Assembly: GCA_036571765.1 (NCBI GenBank)
Contig: BROE01000022.1
Coordinates: forward strand, 8,339,575-8,403,574
Origin: Plecoglossus altivelis
Lineage: Eukaryota > Chordata > Actinopteri > Osmeriformes > Plecoglossidae
Reading direction: 5' to 3'
Length of the DNA stretch: 64,000 bases
Of the stretch, positions 24,911 to 37,160 are shown one piece after another; position 1 is the stretch's first letter; each line of letters begins with the position of its first letter. The translations under genes were made by a program, and so were the position numbers. The notes beneath the pieces are model-generated. The model ran no database searches and was not told the origin of the DNA. It saw only the letters and a list, made by a program, of their open reading frames with translations.

Positions 24911-25555
24911 TCTAAAGCAAGCCAGTAATGGAGATGGCTGTCTCTAAAGGGTTTAGAGATGGAGTGTTTCTGGGTGAGAGTGGGGGGGGGCGGAAGTGTA
25001 TCCTGCGAGAAGGGAGCGGAGATTGTCAAGATAGTTTTGACACTAACTCCCAAACTTCTAAGTCGACTTTTCCAGAAACAGAACCTAGTTAACTTTGGAC
25101 CCCCCTCCTATCCTCGCTGTCATATGTTACCTATATGAGTGTATTATTCAAGTAATAAGAGTGCTGCCATGCAGGCTGCCCGTTCCTTCTACTACTAATC
25201 ATTCTTCAGCATAGCATTGTCTTAGCCTCTCTCAGCCTGGTTGGGCTCGTGGCCATAATGTTCCTCCTCATGTGTGTCGCTAGCCTAGAGTGGCAAACTC
25301 TCACTGGGGCCCCAGTGTGGAGACGCTCCTGTGTGTTTGTGTTGGCTTTGTCCTCTCCGCTGAGGGGGGATCAGGAAGCCCGGGAGTGGCGGCCATGTTT
25401 TCATGTTTTCCCCTCCTCTCCCCGCTGTTGTTTGCTGATATTTGGTTCAGGATGACAACAAGCCTAAAGAAAACAAGCTTCCTTTTCAAGACCGAGTGGA
25501 TTCTCAGAGGAAGAGCGAGCGGAAGGAAGAGAGGGAGAGACGGTGAACAACGGCA

Positions 25556-25640
25556 AGATAGAGAGAGAGAGACAGAGCGAGAGAGAGAGAGAGAGAGCGA
25601 TTCAGAGAAAGAGAGGGTGAGAGAGGGAGCGAGAGAGTAT
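25556..25640. repeat. (GA)n-rich tract
   Basis: GA dinucleotides with GACA, GCGA and GATTC interruptions. The R/E-rich frame across it is a repeat artefact. Confidence 0.85.
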
Positions 25641-27640
25641 CATCAGTAGCGCTTCTTCTTTAATACTCTCGGTCGGCTGAATTAAAGGCAGGTCATTATC
25701 CCTGGCAAATTACCACAGCGCCTTTGTTGTCCAACCATGGCACATTAGTGTGGCTTAAAACGTGGCCTGGCTCTGCCCATTCACCATACAAAGAGAGGGG
25801 CCGTTGGCAGAGCCTTCGCCAGTCTCACAGAGGAGCATTCTCTGCAGGCAGGAGGTGAGGGGATGAGCAGATCTCATCTCAGGGCCACCATGACATAGTT
25901 CCATCACCATCTCCTCCACAAACAGGGGGAAAATGTCTTCGGACTCCGGCGCCAATTTTGTAGCCGTAATCGGTGTATTTTGTACTCGGAAAGTACACAG
26001 GGCATATGGAACTGACGGTTTTCACAGCTTCCAGAGGTCACGTGAGACTGCTCGAGGTTGAGCTTGTGCTGTTCCTGTAAGCCTTTGAGAGGTGATTCTC
26101 ATGCTTGTACAGGTGATTGTTTCTCTGTACCCCCCCCCTTCCCCCCCAACCTATACTATATTTTACAAGATGCATGGTTGTCTACAAAATTGAACCTTTT
26201 ATTTCAATTATTGATGTATTGATTTATTCTCGACTCCATCGTCTGCCTTGGCCCTTGGTTTTCAGGTCGAATGTTGCCGGTGGTACGTTATACATGGAGT
26301 GACATAAAGGGTGCTTCAGGTGAAATATGGACTGCTTCATCAAAAGACTTCCCAAACCTGTCTTGTTAAGCTGTGCAGAGCCTGTACAACTGTGTACCGC
26401 ATCGCATCGATGTGTCAGGTCGGGTCAATGTGTAGGTTGACTTGTTATGTCTAAACTTGTTAGTGCCGAGCCACAACGACACCTTGGTACAGGTCAACCA
26501 AGAGCAGCTATCACAAGGTTTCAAAGCTTTCTGACTCTGCCACCAACTTGATGGGCTGTGTTTCGCAGCATAAATGAGCGGCTTTTGTCCAGGGGGCCAC
26601 GGTAGGGACCTGCAGGCTGTAAATCCTGCTTCGATCCCGGGGTCATTAAGCTGTGCGCTCTGGGCCCTTGGGTCCTCTAGCAGCTTCTCTGGATCACAGA
26701 ACACTGCAGTGGCTAACTGGCTGATGATTAGCTGCCCTGAGCCCCAGAGTGCAGCTATGAATCCTGTCTCCATAGAAGGGAGGCCACAGTTCGAAAACAC
26801 ATAAATCTGCACTGAATTTCGCCAATCTCCTTTTTGGTCCTGTTATTTTCGAGGGCTTTCTTCATATTTTCGGTTGGCTGATGGCCATGTTTTGGGGCGT
26901 TTTCTGTAGAACGCACGCTCACGGAGAGAGAAACCCCCTTGTTTATGTTCAAATGGTTTCGTGTTTTGTATGTGCGTGTGTACAAGACCTGGAAAGACCT
27001 GTAAACGATTCTCCTCATTTTGAAGTGTTCCGTTTACTACTTTCTAAGACTGTTTGGTAGTCTGACAAACACAGTGTTCTCCACCAAACCCATGAAAGTA
27101 AACAATCTCCAATCTCTTGCTATAAACAATACAGATTGGTTAAACTGCCTGCCAGGTGGACAGTGATTGGCTATTGCGAGAACAAATACTTGGAAAAAAA
27201 ACGATGGTAATCTGTGTTTCCTATTGGGAACCCCATATCATATTTCACCAGTTCTAATAACATGGGGGTTTCATGCCAATCACGACCGGCTCTTTGGCCC
27301 ACTGTGACTGGATCACTGATGGGCCACATGAAGTAGGACTTGTTTTCCCTTTACCACAATCTGCCATTGAATACTCACAGACATGTTGAAATCGGGTCTG
27401 CCGGTATGAGACTGACGCAACATCGCTGAGCCCTGAGAGCATGTAGACATCCTGTTCTCTTTGGATTGGGACAAACTAACTTTGAGCTCATTGGCCATGT
27501 TGTCAATCAATGTTCTAACCCGGCGTTAGAGCTTAATCACTCAGAAGGGATTAGAGAGACGTTGGTTGTTTTCCTAATTATAGACCTGCCCTCTCCTGTC
27601 TCAAGACTCTTCTGCAGGGACAGCTGGACTATAGCCATGC
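25641..27640 (+). other. sema5b: sema5b intron 1, block D
   Basis: Unique intronic sequence. Near 26585-26650 a short segment, TGCTTCGATCCCGGGG, resembles a tRNA-type B box and could be an old SINE head, but no A box or 3' tail can be matched. No exon is supported. Confidence 0.5.
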
Positions 27641-27746
27641 TTTCTCTCTTTCTCTCTTTCTCTCTTTCTCTCTTTCTCTCTCTTTCTCTCTCTCTCTCTT
27701 TCTCTCTCTCTCTGTCTATCTCTCTCTCTCTGTCTCTCTCTCTCTG

Positions 27747-27777
<31 letters not shown>

Positions 27778-27860
27778 GTCTCCCTCTGTCTCTCTCTCTT
27801 TCTTTCTCTCACTCTCTCTCTCTCTCTCTCTGTATCTCTCTCTGTCTGTCTCTCTTTCTG

Positions 27861-27894
<34 letters not shown>

Positions 27895-27926
27895 CGTCTC
27901 TCTGTCCTTTTCTCTCGTTGTCTCGC
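27641..27926. repeat. Long (CT)n / (CTTT)n pyrimidine array
   Basis: A CT-rich array of about 286 bases with CTTT, CTGT and CCGT interruptions is the longest pyrimidine repeat in the window. Its frames read as serine/leucine repeats on one strand and arginine/glutamate repeats on the other, and are not genes. Confidence 0.95.
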
Positions 27927-30119
27927 TCACCCCCCCCCCTCTTCATTCTTCTGCAGTCACAGGGGGCAGGGAACAAAGTATTTTCATTAGAGTTAAGTAA
28001 CCCCAATGAAGACACCATCAATATAAATCACTCCTTCTATCAAGATTGGAGAAAAGCAGTGGTGCAAAATAGAAGAGGGATTCCTGCTTTCTTTTCCCCT
28101 TTCGAATGCAATGACTCATTTATGTACATCCCCTCACTCTTTGAGAGAACAATGGGGTTTGATTAATACTTTCTGAGTACCCTCTAACCTATTTTTCTGC
28201 CCCATACCGCATTGCATTATATGATCTAAAAACATGCTATCCTGTGCCTTTATTGAATATATATTAGCTGAAAGCAGTCTAATCAAAAGAATATATGAAT
28301 AATCTGTGCACCATGAAAGAGAATGACAAGGAAACTGCCAATCATGACTGGAGTATGTGGAGGAAACCCACAGACACATCCCTTATATCAGGTGGTCATG
28401 AGATGTCTGTTCGATGCTGCTGTTGCCATAGCACTCTCCTCGCCCCTGTGAAGATGGGAACTTGAAAAGCAAGGTGCGGGTCTTTAAAGATGTAGAGGGT
28501 GGATCTGAGTGCTCTGTCCCTCTCCCCCCCTGCCCCTCCCTCCCCCTCTGCTGGTGTCCTTGGTCGCTCACAGATGTCTTTCTTCTTTCTTTTTTTTACA
28601 CCAGAAACAGTTTGCCCACATGCTACGTGCGGCGTGTATTTTGTGAACACGTGGAAGTCATTTATCTTCAAGGGACCCGTGTCATCATTCAGTCCACTTG
28701 ATGGTAATGCGACATCCCGCCATCCCGAATGACATGAGCGGATGTTTCTTTCTTCTCTCCAAACTCACATGACGTGAACCCGATGCGGAACTTTGTAAAT
28801 GTTGATGTAAACGTGGTGAGACATTATTGGCGCAATGGAGGACAAATATTGCTTCGGAATTGCTAGACGGTGTGGCACCAGACAATTTTATGAACGATTG
28901 GCCAACCATTTTTCTGCGGCTAAGGCTAATTCGAAGGTTAAAAAACAATACATGCCCTAATATTAAGACAGTTATGGTACGCCAAAGCATGTTTCAGTTC
29001 ATTCTATCACCTTTCCACATCATTACACGTTTCTTCCCAAGCACAGAACTTTACGATGATGTCTTCTTCAGAAAGCGAATTTGAACTAATGCCTGTGAGC
29101 GTTTGGGTCAGAGCTGAGGAGTTCCCACCTGTGTTTTTAGACGAGCCTTCTGCTCCTGCGCGTCTGCCAGTTATATCTTCCGCTGGGCCATCTGTCAACA
29201 CGTTTCTTACTAGATGGTCTCTGCTCTGCTCAAGAAGCACGAAACGCCTAAGTATTATGTTTAACTGGCCATGGGATGGCTTCGCTCAGCCTTGGGAAAG
29301 GATGTGGATGAAGCTCCAATATAATGAAGACAGTTTCATCTTTAGGCATCCAGGGACCATGGCAAGTGTTCATCTTCAATTGATACATCTTGCAAGCGCA
29401 GGGAACGATGTGTAGCATAACCATTGTTTACTTAACGCCTTAATTAAACTTCCATTCATGTAACTAACAGAGAAACATCAACACAGTTTAATCATTTAGA
29501 TGAATTTCCCATCACGGAAAGCCATTATGTTAACGTATGGCGCATGCTCATGGTGAACTAGTCTAGAAATATTGTTACCAGAAATGGAGAGAGAGAGGGA
29601 GTAGAGACAAAACAAAAATAGAGTGAGTGAGATAGAGTGTCCCAGGCTTTAGAAAGTAAAGCTGTTGTGTGCTGGGACAGTGACAATGTAGGCGATGATC
29701 ACAGTTGCTGCATTCATTTTCATCTCCTGATTCCTTGCCACAAAGCCCGTTTCATGCATCAAGAAGACCATAACCACAGTTTGTGTTGTGAAACCCCACA
29801 GCTATTAAAACTGGATGCCAAAATCATTATCTTAAAATGAGAACACAATGAATGTTGTTATTGTTGTGTGCTTTTGTGAGCAGCGAGCGCTAGCTTTGAT
29901 AGTTTGTCTTCGTTGCAAAGGAAGATCCCTTTGCTCCCCTCATTATAATTACTTTGATACGAGCGGTAGAGGCTCACTTCCCTCGTTATCTTCATGAACT
30001 GCAGGGTACTAATGGGATCCTTCCCTCTGAAAAAAAAGCCCACTGACATATATTCCTGCATATTCAGGTACATGCAGCGGTAGAGTGCTAACAATTATAC
30101 CAATACCATGTCAACGACC

Positions 30120-30171
30120 AGATCACTTGAAGGCTGGAAGTTTAAGAAATGTACCAGTCTTCAAGTGATCT
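30120..30171. repeat. Perfect 13-bp inverted repeat
   Basis: The left arm AGATCACTTGAAG (30120-30132) and right arm CTTCAAGTGATCT (30159-30171) are exact reverse complements separated by 26 bases. The pairing extends inward a little with one mismatch. It could fold as a hairpin in RNA, or be the terminal repeats of a tiny relic element. No target-site duplication is clear. Confidence 0.8.
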
Positions 30172-30320
30172 TCTATCGAACTGTTCCCAGTCCCTCCCCT
30201 ATTTCTATTCCTCTCCTCTCTCAGCCTGTAAATACGGCTGTTTACAGCACCGAGAACAGATAATGGAGATCGCTTTCAGATCTAAGTGTTTCGCAGTTGA
30301 CCTTTTCGATGTTGCTATGA

Positions 30321-30568
30321 GCGTGTGTTTGTGTGTGCGTGAGGACCATTCTGTGGTCCTCACAAGTTCAAATGCTATTTCTTGGAATGTTTCGGGTGGT
30401 TAGATATTAAATGACGGCGAAAGGTTAGAATTACACAAAGGTTTGAGTTTGGCATGGTGTTAGGTTTTGGGGTAGGGTTAAAGTTAGGGTTCATGTTAGG
30501 GTTAGAGGTTATAACTAGATATCGAAGAGGACTGAAGTGCGAGTCCCCACAAGAATAGCCGTACTAAT
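30321..30568. repeat. Degenerate dispersed fish repeat with telomere-like core
   Basis: The segment starts with a GT-rich lead and GAGGACCA-TTCTG-TGGTCCTC (30341-30361, an 8-bp palindrome). It passes through several GTTAGGG/GGTTAG units (30460-30512) and ends with GAGTCCCCACAAGAATAG. From general knowledge of fish genomes, a widespread repeat has this order: GTGTG lead, GGACC/GTCCTCAC, TTAGGG-rich core, then GTCCCCACAA-ATAG. The family assignment is from memory; the parts are visible. Confidence 0.5.
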
Positions 30569-33536
30569 ACAGTTACGGTAGCAGCTGAACAGAACGGATA
30601 TCACACGGTTATGACAAAGTGTTTCCTGCCAACACATTCCTGGTTTAATGAAAACAAGTTTTGTTCCATCATGCGTAGATCAGATTATTGTATTCTGCAA
30701 GAGTCATCTTAATGAGACCATTTGAATAACTGAGCTCAAAGTTGGCTGGCAAATCAAAGATACTTTAGTATTTCAAATCTGAAAATTAAACAGGAAATGT
30801 TTTTGAGATGTGAAAGAGATTGGGTTTTTGATTCTTTTCTAGACGCAGCACATTGTTCGGTTTTATAATCCCATAATAATCCCCAGGAGGGTGACTGTGT
30901 GTGTGTCTGTGTACAAGCGATGTGAACGTGGAGCTTTGAGTCTTAGATCCCTGCCAAACTCAAACGAGAGGGAGAGGGAGAGGGAGAGTAGAGAGGGAGA
31001 GGGCATCTGAGGGAGAGGAATGAAAGGAAGAGAGGAAACGGCGGTGGAGAGAGAGGGGAGGAAGAGAGAAGGGTGAGCTCAAAGGGGTCTGATACAACAT
31101 TTTGACATCCAGGAGCGTGGAAGCAGAGAGGGTGGGAGGGGAGGAGAGACAGCGGAAGAGCAGAGAGAACAAGAGCTAGGAGAGGGAAGGTTGGGTGGCA
31201 GGTGAGGTAGAAAAGGACAAAAGTCGAAGACAAAGAGATAAGTCCGGAATATCGCTAGTGTGCACTGTATGTACTGTATGTCCTCTTGTACGATACAAGT
31301 GCTGTCAGAACCAGTTATAATGAGAGAAAGGCAATCCAATTTGGATGTCCCCGACAGAAGGACGTGTTGTTGTCCTTGTGAAGGTGCAGTGGATCAGATG
31401 GAGTCTGAGGAGGCTTGTTAAGAGGTGAAGCGGCGGTCCCAGCCAGGCCTGTGCAGCAGCTGTAATTGATTTTCTGAGGACATGAACACCACAGGGACCA
31501 GACACCTTCTGCCCAGCTAGGGCAGAGCTTTTCTCAAAGTCATGTGGCTACTTTATTTACTTTCTGGGAATGTCTCCTGCTCTGATTGTTGTGGGCACCT
31601 CCTCCCGCCGTGCGCTTGATAGATGCTTTTGGAAACGTCAACAACAAAATTAATGCCTTTTTCAAAATGGCTCATTTTGGAGTACAAAGGCCTCCTCTTT
31701 TCAGCCTCCAGAGGTGGTTAGTAGGTTGGGTTTTATTAAACTTCTAAGTCTGTTCCCCGAGAAGCACAATGGCAGAGAGGATGATGAATGCCCTCAGCCA
31801 AAATCCAATAAGTGGGACGTGATGGAGACAGGGTAGCACCGGCCTCTCTACACCTCTCCTCCCATACCTCCATCTCTCCATCCCCACCCTCCGATCGGTC
31901 GGCCCGCAGGGTCCAAATGAGCCACCCCCCCCCCTGCTCTCCTCTCACGGATGTGACAAACAGACCAGGGAAGCAGATTGAGGACCTCTGTCGGGAAACT
32001 TTTCTGCCAGTTCTGTCGATGCGTCCAGGGTGTTCTGACAACACAGGCCACCTGTCTGCTACCATGTCCCCACCTTGGGGCTCACATCAGAGCCACTTGC
32101 AGACAGCTAAGGGGGTGGGGAGGGACAGAGGATCGAGCACCAAATTACCAGTTCTAATAAAAGTCATGGAACGGGTGGAATTTTACTTGACTCGTTGAAG
32201 ATTTGTGTTTAATTCCATCCCCAGCGGGAGACAGCCGCTGTCGGCGGCGATCGCCGTTCTTCAACGCCTGTCCTTTTTTCTGAAGGCTTATTTACCTCCC
32301 AACAAAGGACGTTAAATGAGTGTATCATCGCTGAATGTTAGCTGACCTTCTCTCCAATTAAAAGTGACAGTAACTCATGTCTGGACGGCTTAGTCACAGT
32401 GACTCGGTTGGAAACAGTTGCATATGCATTGGTTGGGTTCCCAGAGCGGGCTGGTTTTGACTGTGGTGGGAATCTTGCTGCTGAGGCGATGAGGCCTGAA
32501 CCCTTCTGACCTCAGTCACGTCTGGTGGTGCCGGACTCTCACAGTGACCCAGAAGCATCCTCTCTCTAGCCTGAGGATAGGTCCATTCTTGCCACCATTA
32601 GCTTTTATGTTTATTTTTCTGAAATGGGCTAAATGGACCACTGGATAGTGAAATACTGTCCAGTTGACAGACACGTCTGACACCCAGGTACTTTACCGTT
32701 GAATGTTTCTTCCACCCAAATCCAGCCTGAGTTTCTCTGTTTGACGGTAAAGTGAAGTTAATGAAGTAGCAGTAGTATTTCCTGGTAGCGCTTCACTAAG
32801 TCTGCTCCATAATCGGCTCCATGCGTAGCGACTAATTGATTGATAATGAGCCCCGAAGGGCTCTGGAAGTATTGTGATGACAAGAGCGGACTTTAAATTT
32901 GGCATGAAGACTCAATGACTGTGAGTCTGACTCACACTGCACTCCTGCGTAACCTGCGAGCGGTGCTGATTTCAGCATATAAAGTCTGTTCTCAGCACCG
33001 GGAAGAAATGTCACAGTTGGAAGTTGAAAACTCATTGTGACACTTACCTGACATACTTTTCTGTGCTCCGAATGTATTTTCGGCAGCATTTCTGTAGATA
33101 TACATTGCCAAATGTGACTTGTGTGCAGAGTCCTGTGTTGTGCCTCTCAGCAGTTGAGCTGTACATTGTTGTGTCCTGTGGTTTACTAGGGGCTGGGGTA
33201 GCGGAGTGTGTCTGACAACGAACAGAGATTACACCTGTCAGCTTCAGCAGTCTGGGCTGAAGGTCGGGAAGAGAGGAGAGCCAATGATAACCCCTTTAGT
33301 TACCCTTCGCTCATTCCAAATAGAAACAGAAAGAGGCCTCGCGCACAGAACTGCAAGCAAGACCCCCACAATCTCGTAGCTCATAAACTGAATCTAGCCA
33401 CTCTTCGGAGGTGAGGTGGGGAATCCTGGCAAGTCCTTTGGGAGACTAAACTGTGTTCTGGAATGAATGCCACATGAAGAGGTTATCCCAGCGGAGGATT
33501 TCTCTTCAAATCAAAACTCGTCTGTTCTATAAGCTG

Positions 33537-33660
33537 AGGGAGTGTGTGGTGTGTTTGTACAGGGAGAGGGAGGGAGAGGGAATGTGTTGTGTGTTTGTAC
33601 AGAGAGAGAGAGAGGGAGTGTGTGAGATACTGTGTGTGTGGGGGGGGGGGGGCAGGGGGG
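33537..33660. repeat. Compound GA/GT/G tract with internal duplication
   Basis: The phrase TGTGTTTGTACAG followed by GAGAG units occurs twice. It is followed by GT repeats and a run of about 12 G. Confidence 0.85.
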
Positions 33661-33989
33661 GCAACAGTCTCTGATTGAATCCACCAGGTCTTCCAGATCC
33701 AACCTTCGAGCCAGCCTGAGGGAGTGTGTTCCTCGCCTGTCTGCCCCCCTGCCCACCCCCTGCTGATGGGATCACAACAGTGGCTGAGCACCATTAATAA
33801 CAGCCTCACTCCTCCCTCCCCGGGTCACTGGCCACATCATGTGCGCATACCCGCATATTCACAGCCACGTACTCAATACCACCTTGAACGCCTGTCCCCT
33901 GATCATTAAAATTCCGTCAAGTACACTGTAGGGCTACGTGAGTGTGTGCATGCGTGTATTTTACGCCTGTTTACCGTTAGAAGTTTACG

Positions 33990-34290
33990 TTGCAGTTTAC
34001 GTGCGTCTGTTCAGGATTGTTTTGTGCTTCACGTCAAGTGTTATGTTGTGATCAAGGCTCCTTTTGAAGTCGGCTGTAATCAATTTGCTCATCAATTAAA
34101 CGGTCTCTGGGCCCGTCTGGATGGGCTTTGTTTGCTGTCCGCTCCAGTTAATTAGAACAGCACTCGTCATGTTGTCCTTGAGATAGCAGCTAATTGGAGT
34201 GAGCTGTCTGCATCATTGGTTTGTAATGCCGCCTTTGCTTCCGCACAACGCCAGCCCTCACCCCACTCTAACTGGCGTGATAATTCACTG
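33990..34290. promoter_or_regulatory. Candidate conserved intronic enhancer
   Basis: This repeat-free segment is dense in homeodomain-type sites: TAATCAATT, ATCAATTAAA, GTTAATTAGA and GCTAATTGG. It also has CTTTGTT-type SOX sites between 34060 and 34230. This texture is typical of vertebrate developmental enhancers and suits a large intron in an axon-guidance gene. It is a pattern-based guess that needs cross-species alignment. Confidence 0.3.
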
Positions 34291-34508
34291 TAATTCGCTG
34301 AAACGGACAACATGGTTTGTCATGGCGCAGTCTGAGCTGGGGAGGTGATCTGAATATGTGAAAAGCTCCGTCACACACACAGGCCTCCCCTATCTATCTT
34401 AACCTCTCTGGCATGAAGAGGGTCCTGTCAGCTAGTATTGTACCTGGAGCACATCTGTCTCCTGTCCAAGTCGAGACCTTTATGACCCTGTTAACGACCA
34501 GACTTCAG

Positions 34509-34757
34509 TTAACCCAGTCTTACCTTCAGTCCTGGAGGAGAGTTAAGCCTGTCTCACCTTCAGTCCTGGAGGGGGGAGTGAACCCTGTCTCACCTTCAGT
34601 CCTGGAGGAGAGAGTTAACTCTGTCTCACCTTCAGTCCTGGAGGAGGGAGTAAACCCGGTCTCACCTTCAGTCCTGGAGGAGAGTTAAGCCTGTCTCACC
34701 TTCAGTCCTGGAGGAGGGAGTTAACCCTGTCTCACCTTCAGTCCTGGAGGAGGGGGT
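34509..34757. repeat. Minisatellite, about 7 copies of a 34-37-base unit
   Basis: The unit CCTGTCTCACCTTCAGTCC plus TGGAGGAGGGAGTTAAC recurs about seven times, with length changes mostly in the GAGGAGAGAG part. The open frame across it (repeats of NPVSPSVLEE type) arises only from the repeat. Confidence 0.95.
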
Positions 34758-35173
34758 TCTATCTACCCTGTCCACAGTATGGATATTATAATTGTGAACT
34801 CAGGAAGTTTAATACTAAATACTTCAAAGATTTTAGCTCCTGGCAAATAAGGGTTAAGCACATGGATCTCTTCAATTCCAATAGGGACTATCCAAAATGA
34901 TTGTTTGATGTTTTGCTCAACTTTGACGTTAGATCGCTTTAACAAGCTGTAGGGCCCACAATTACAGGTTTCATGTTTCCACTGAGCACAAGAGTGAAAA
35001 TTTGAAGACACACCTTTTGGACCCGATCGAATTCTCCTTCGCATTTCATCCCGCCAAACATCCCATAATAGTTGGCTGGGTAGAGGGTAAAATCAATGGA
35101 GGCATCAGAAATTCCACAACACAATGAAGAGGTGTCAGGTACACCGAGAGAAATGCGTGGGCAGCCCAGCCTA

Positions 35174-35218
35174 CTCTGTCTGTCTGTCTGTCTGATCGTC
35201 TGTCTGTCTGTCTGTCTT
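35174..35218. repeat. (GTCT)n microsatellite
   Basis: GTCT tetranucleotides on both sides of a GATC interruption, within sema5b intron 1. Confidence 0.9.
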
Positions 35219-35332
35219 AAAGACAGAGGTGGGGGTTGGCTGCCAGTTGATGTCATAATAGGCTGCTGGAGGGCCCGGCCCTTGTGTTATTACACAGCGG
35301 GGTGCGGTTGTTGTGGTTCTTTGTGGCTAGCT

Positions 35333-35421
35333 GGGCGGGGCAGGGCTGGGCGGGGCGGGGCGGGGCGTGGTGGGGCGGGGCAGGGCTGGGCGGGGCGGGG
35401 TGGGGCCAGGCGGGGCAGGGC
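35333..35421. repeat. GC-rich minisatellite (GGGCGGGGC-type), G-quadruplex prone
   Basis: Tandem GGGCGGGGCAGGGCT-like units form many runs of three or four G on the plus strand. These could form G-quadruplex DNA or RNA and also contain GGGCGG SP1-type boxes. A perfect hairpin follows at once (35428-35457). Confidence 0.9.
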
Positions 35422-35427
35422 GTGATA

Positions 35428-35457
35428 GACTCTAGGACTGGAGTCAGTCCTAGAGTC
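35428..35457. repeat. Perfect 13-bp hairpin with 4-base loop
   Basis: The arms GACTCTAGGACTG (35428-35440) and CAGTCCTAGAGTC (35445-35457) pair without mismatch around the loop GAGT. It directly abuts the GC-rich minisatellite. A stem this perfect with a tiny loop would extrude as a cruciform or fold stably in RNA. No T run follows, so it is not a terminator. Confidence 0.9.
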
Positions 35458-35883
35458 CTAGGAGAGACACAGGACCTCAGACCTGAGATTCACGTGCACT
35501 GCCGTCTATCATGGATGTGTGTAGGTTTGGGGTTGAGATAGTTAGTGGACTCTCTGTTTTGTGTTGATTATGGTGTCCACTAATATGTGTGCTGTGCGAT
35601 AGAGTAAACAGCCTCCAGACCAGGTAGTCGTTATTGGACATGTGGAAAACAGCTGAGTCAGTGTTAGTCTGGCCTGCTCTTGTCTTCCCTATAGTTGGAG
35701 TAAGCATACAGGTGTGCTAAGGCTTTATTCACAACAATTAGGCCTCCCGGCTCCGATATCTTGTTATTATAGGAATTAGAAGTAAACAGGCCAAAGTGCT
35801 GAATGTTTAGCTTCTCTGTTAATGAGCAGGTTTGCTGCGTAGGCACACATTCTGTCTCCAGTCAGACACACAAACAGATAGAC

Positions 35884-36180
35884 ACATAGACATGCAGCAT
35901 GACAGACAGACAGACAGGCATGCAGGCAGGCATGCAGGCAGGCAGGCAGGCAGAATCACATTCTGACGGACAGACACACTGACAGACAGCAGACAAGCAG
36001 GCGGTAGGCAGGAAAGCAGACATACATACAGACAGACAGACAATTAGGCAGACAGACAGGCGACAGGCAAGCAGACTGGCAGGCAGACAGACAGACACAC
36101 AGACTGACAGATAGATAGACAGTTAGGCAGACAGATAGACAGTTAGGCAGGCAGGCAGGCAGACGTAGACAGACAGACAG
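35884..36180. repeat. Degenerate (CAGA)n / (GGCA)n array
   Basis: About 300 bases of CAGA, GACA, GGCA and TAGA tetranucleotides. The cysteine/leucine-rich minus-strand frames across it are artefacts. Confidence 0.9.
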
Positions 36181-37129
36181 AGGACCAGCTGTGAGAGCCT
36201 CTTCATATTGTTGAATAGTTCAGCCTGAGGAGTCCATGGCCACAGCAGCACTCAGGCTTCTCCTTCACTTCACACAGCCAGCCATGATTACTGAGAGACT
36301 GCTCACATGGCACACAAACACACAGCCACAAGCACGCACACTCACACAGACGGGTCCACCTGCAGAGTTACAGTATATGCAGACATATATGCAGGGAATA
36401 ACAATGATGCAAATTCACCACTACAAAAATTCACATGCACATCTTTTTTTGGCACAGCATTTCTAACCTGTGGTCCTTGTCGTATCTATCCTCCAGACCA
36501 ATATATGAGCTCCAAATGGATGAGAGACACATGCCAGACCAGGCTAATCACACCCTGTCCTGCTCCTCCCTGCGGTCCCCCCTGAGCCCCAGTGCTGCTT
36601 TCTGTCTCTGAGGTCAACCAGGCACATTCCTTGGGAAAGCCCTTTCATCGATTGAGCAGCCTCACTCATGCGTGAGAGGGGAGACTCAATAAGAGATGCT
36701 TTCTATGACCCCCCCCCCCCCCCCCCCCTCCCACCCCCTCGTCACCCTTTCATACCAAAAAAGGTCCCTCATGTCACCCGTTTCTCCATTTGGCCCCACA
36801 TTCCTGCGTTCCTCCCCAAGTGTGTAGTCTCTATCCGAAGGCCATCCCCTGGGGTCTTCATGGGGCCCCATGGCCCCCCTCCCCCCTCTCCCAAACCCCC
36901 GATGGGCTAGGCATTAAAGAGTTTGCTGAGACTGAGCTGAATGCAATTAGACATGGTCAATGTAACCCTGACTGGACCAGACCCCTCCGGAGGAGAAGGG
37001 GGAGCGGTTGAATGGGATGACAATATGCTGTCAATATGTGCGCAGTTGAGTTTCTGTGAAGGTTAGTGTTCTGGATGGTTTGATACACTGCAGGGACTCC
37101 TGCACACAGACTCAGACACACATAAAGGT

Positions 37130-37160
<31 letters not shown>

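Larger units (their letters stand above)
27927..34508 (+). other. sema5b: sema5b intron 1, block E
   Basis: This block is mostly unique. It contains an RFX-like GTTGCCATAGCACT (28422-28435), an inverted repeat (30120-30171), a degenerate teleost dispersed repeat (about 30321-30568), purine-rich sequence at 30964-31060, a compound GA/GT/G tract (33537-33660) and a candidate conserved element (33990-34290). The open frames at 28827-29415 match nothing I know and have no splice support. No exon is supported. Confidence 0.55.

Noticed and set aside
26575..26660. tRNA-like B box (TTCGATCCCGGGG)
   Set aside because: No convincing A box, cloverleaf or SINE tail; too weak to annotate as a tRNA or SINE.
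27466..27990. 174-codon Ser/Leu-rich frame
   Set aside because: It arises from the (CT)n array.
28827..29415. Overlapping plus-strand frames of 85 and 119 codons, considered as a transposase or host exon fragment
   Set aside because: No recognisable transposase motifs, no terminal repeats and no splice sites of matching phase.
34413..34688. Repeat protein frame (NPVSPSVLEE units)
   Set aside because: It is a by-product of a 34-37-base minisatellite.
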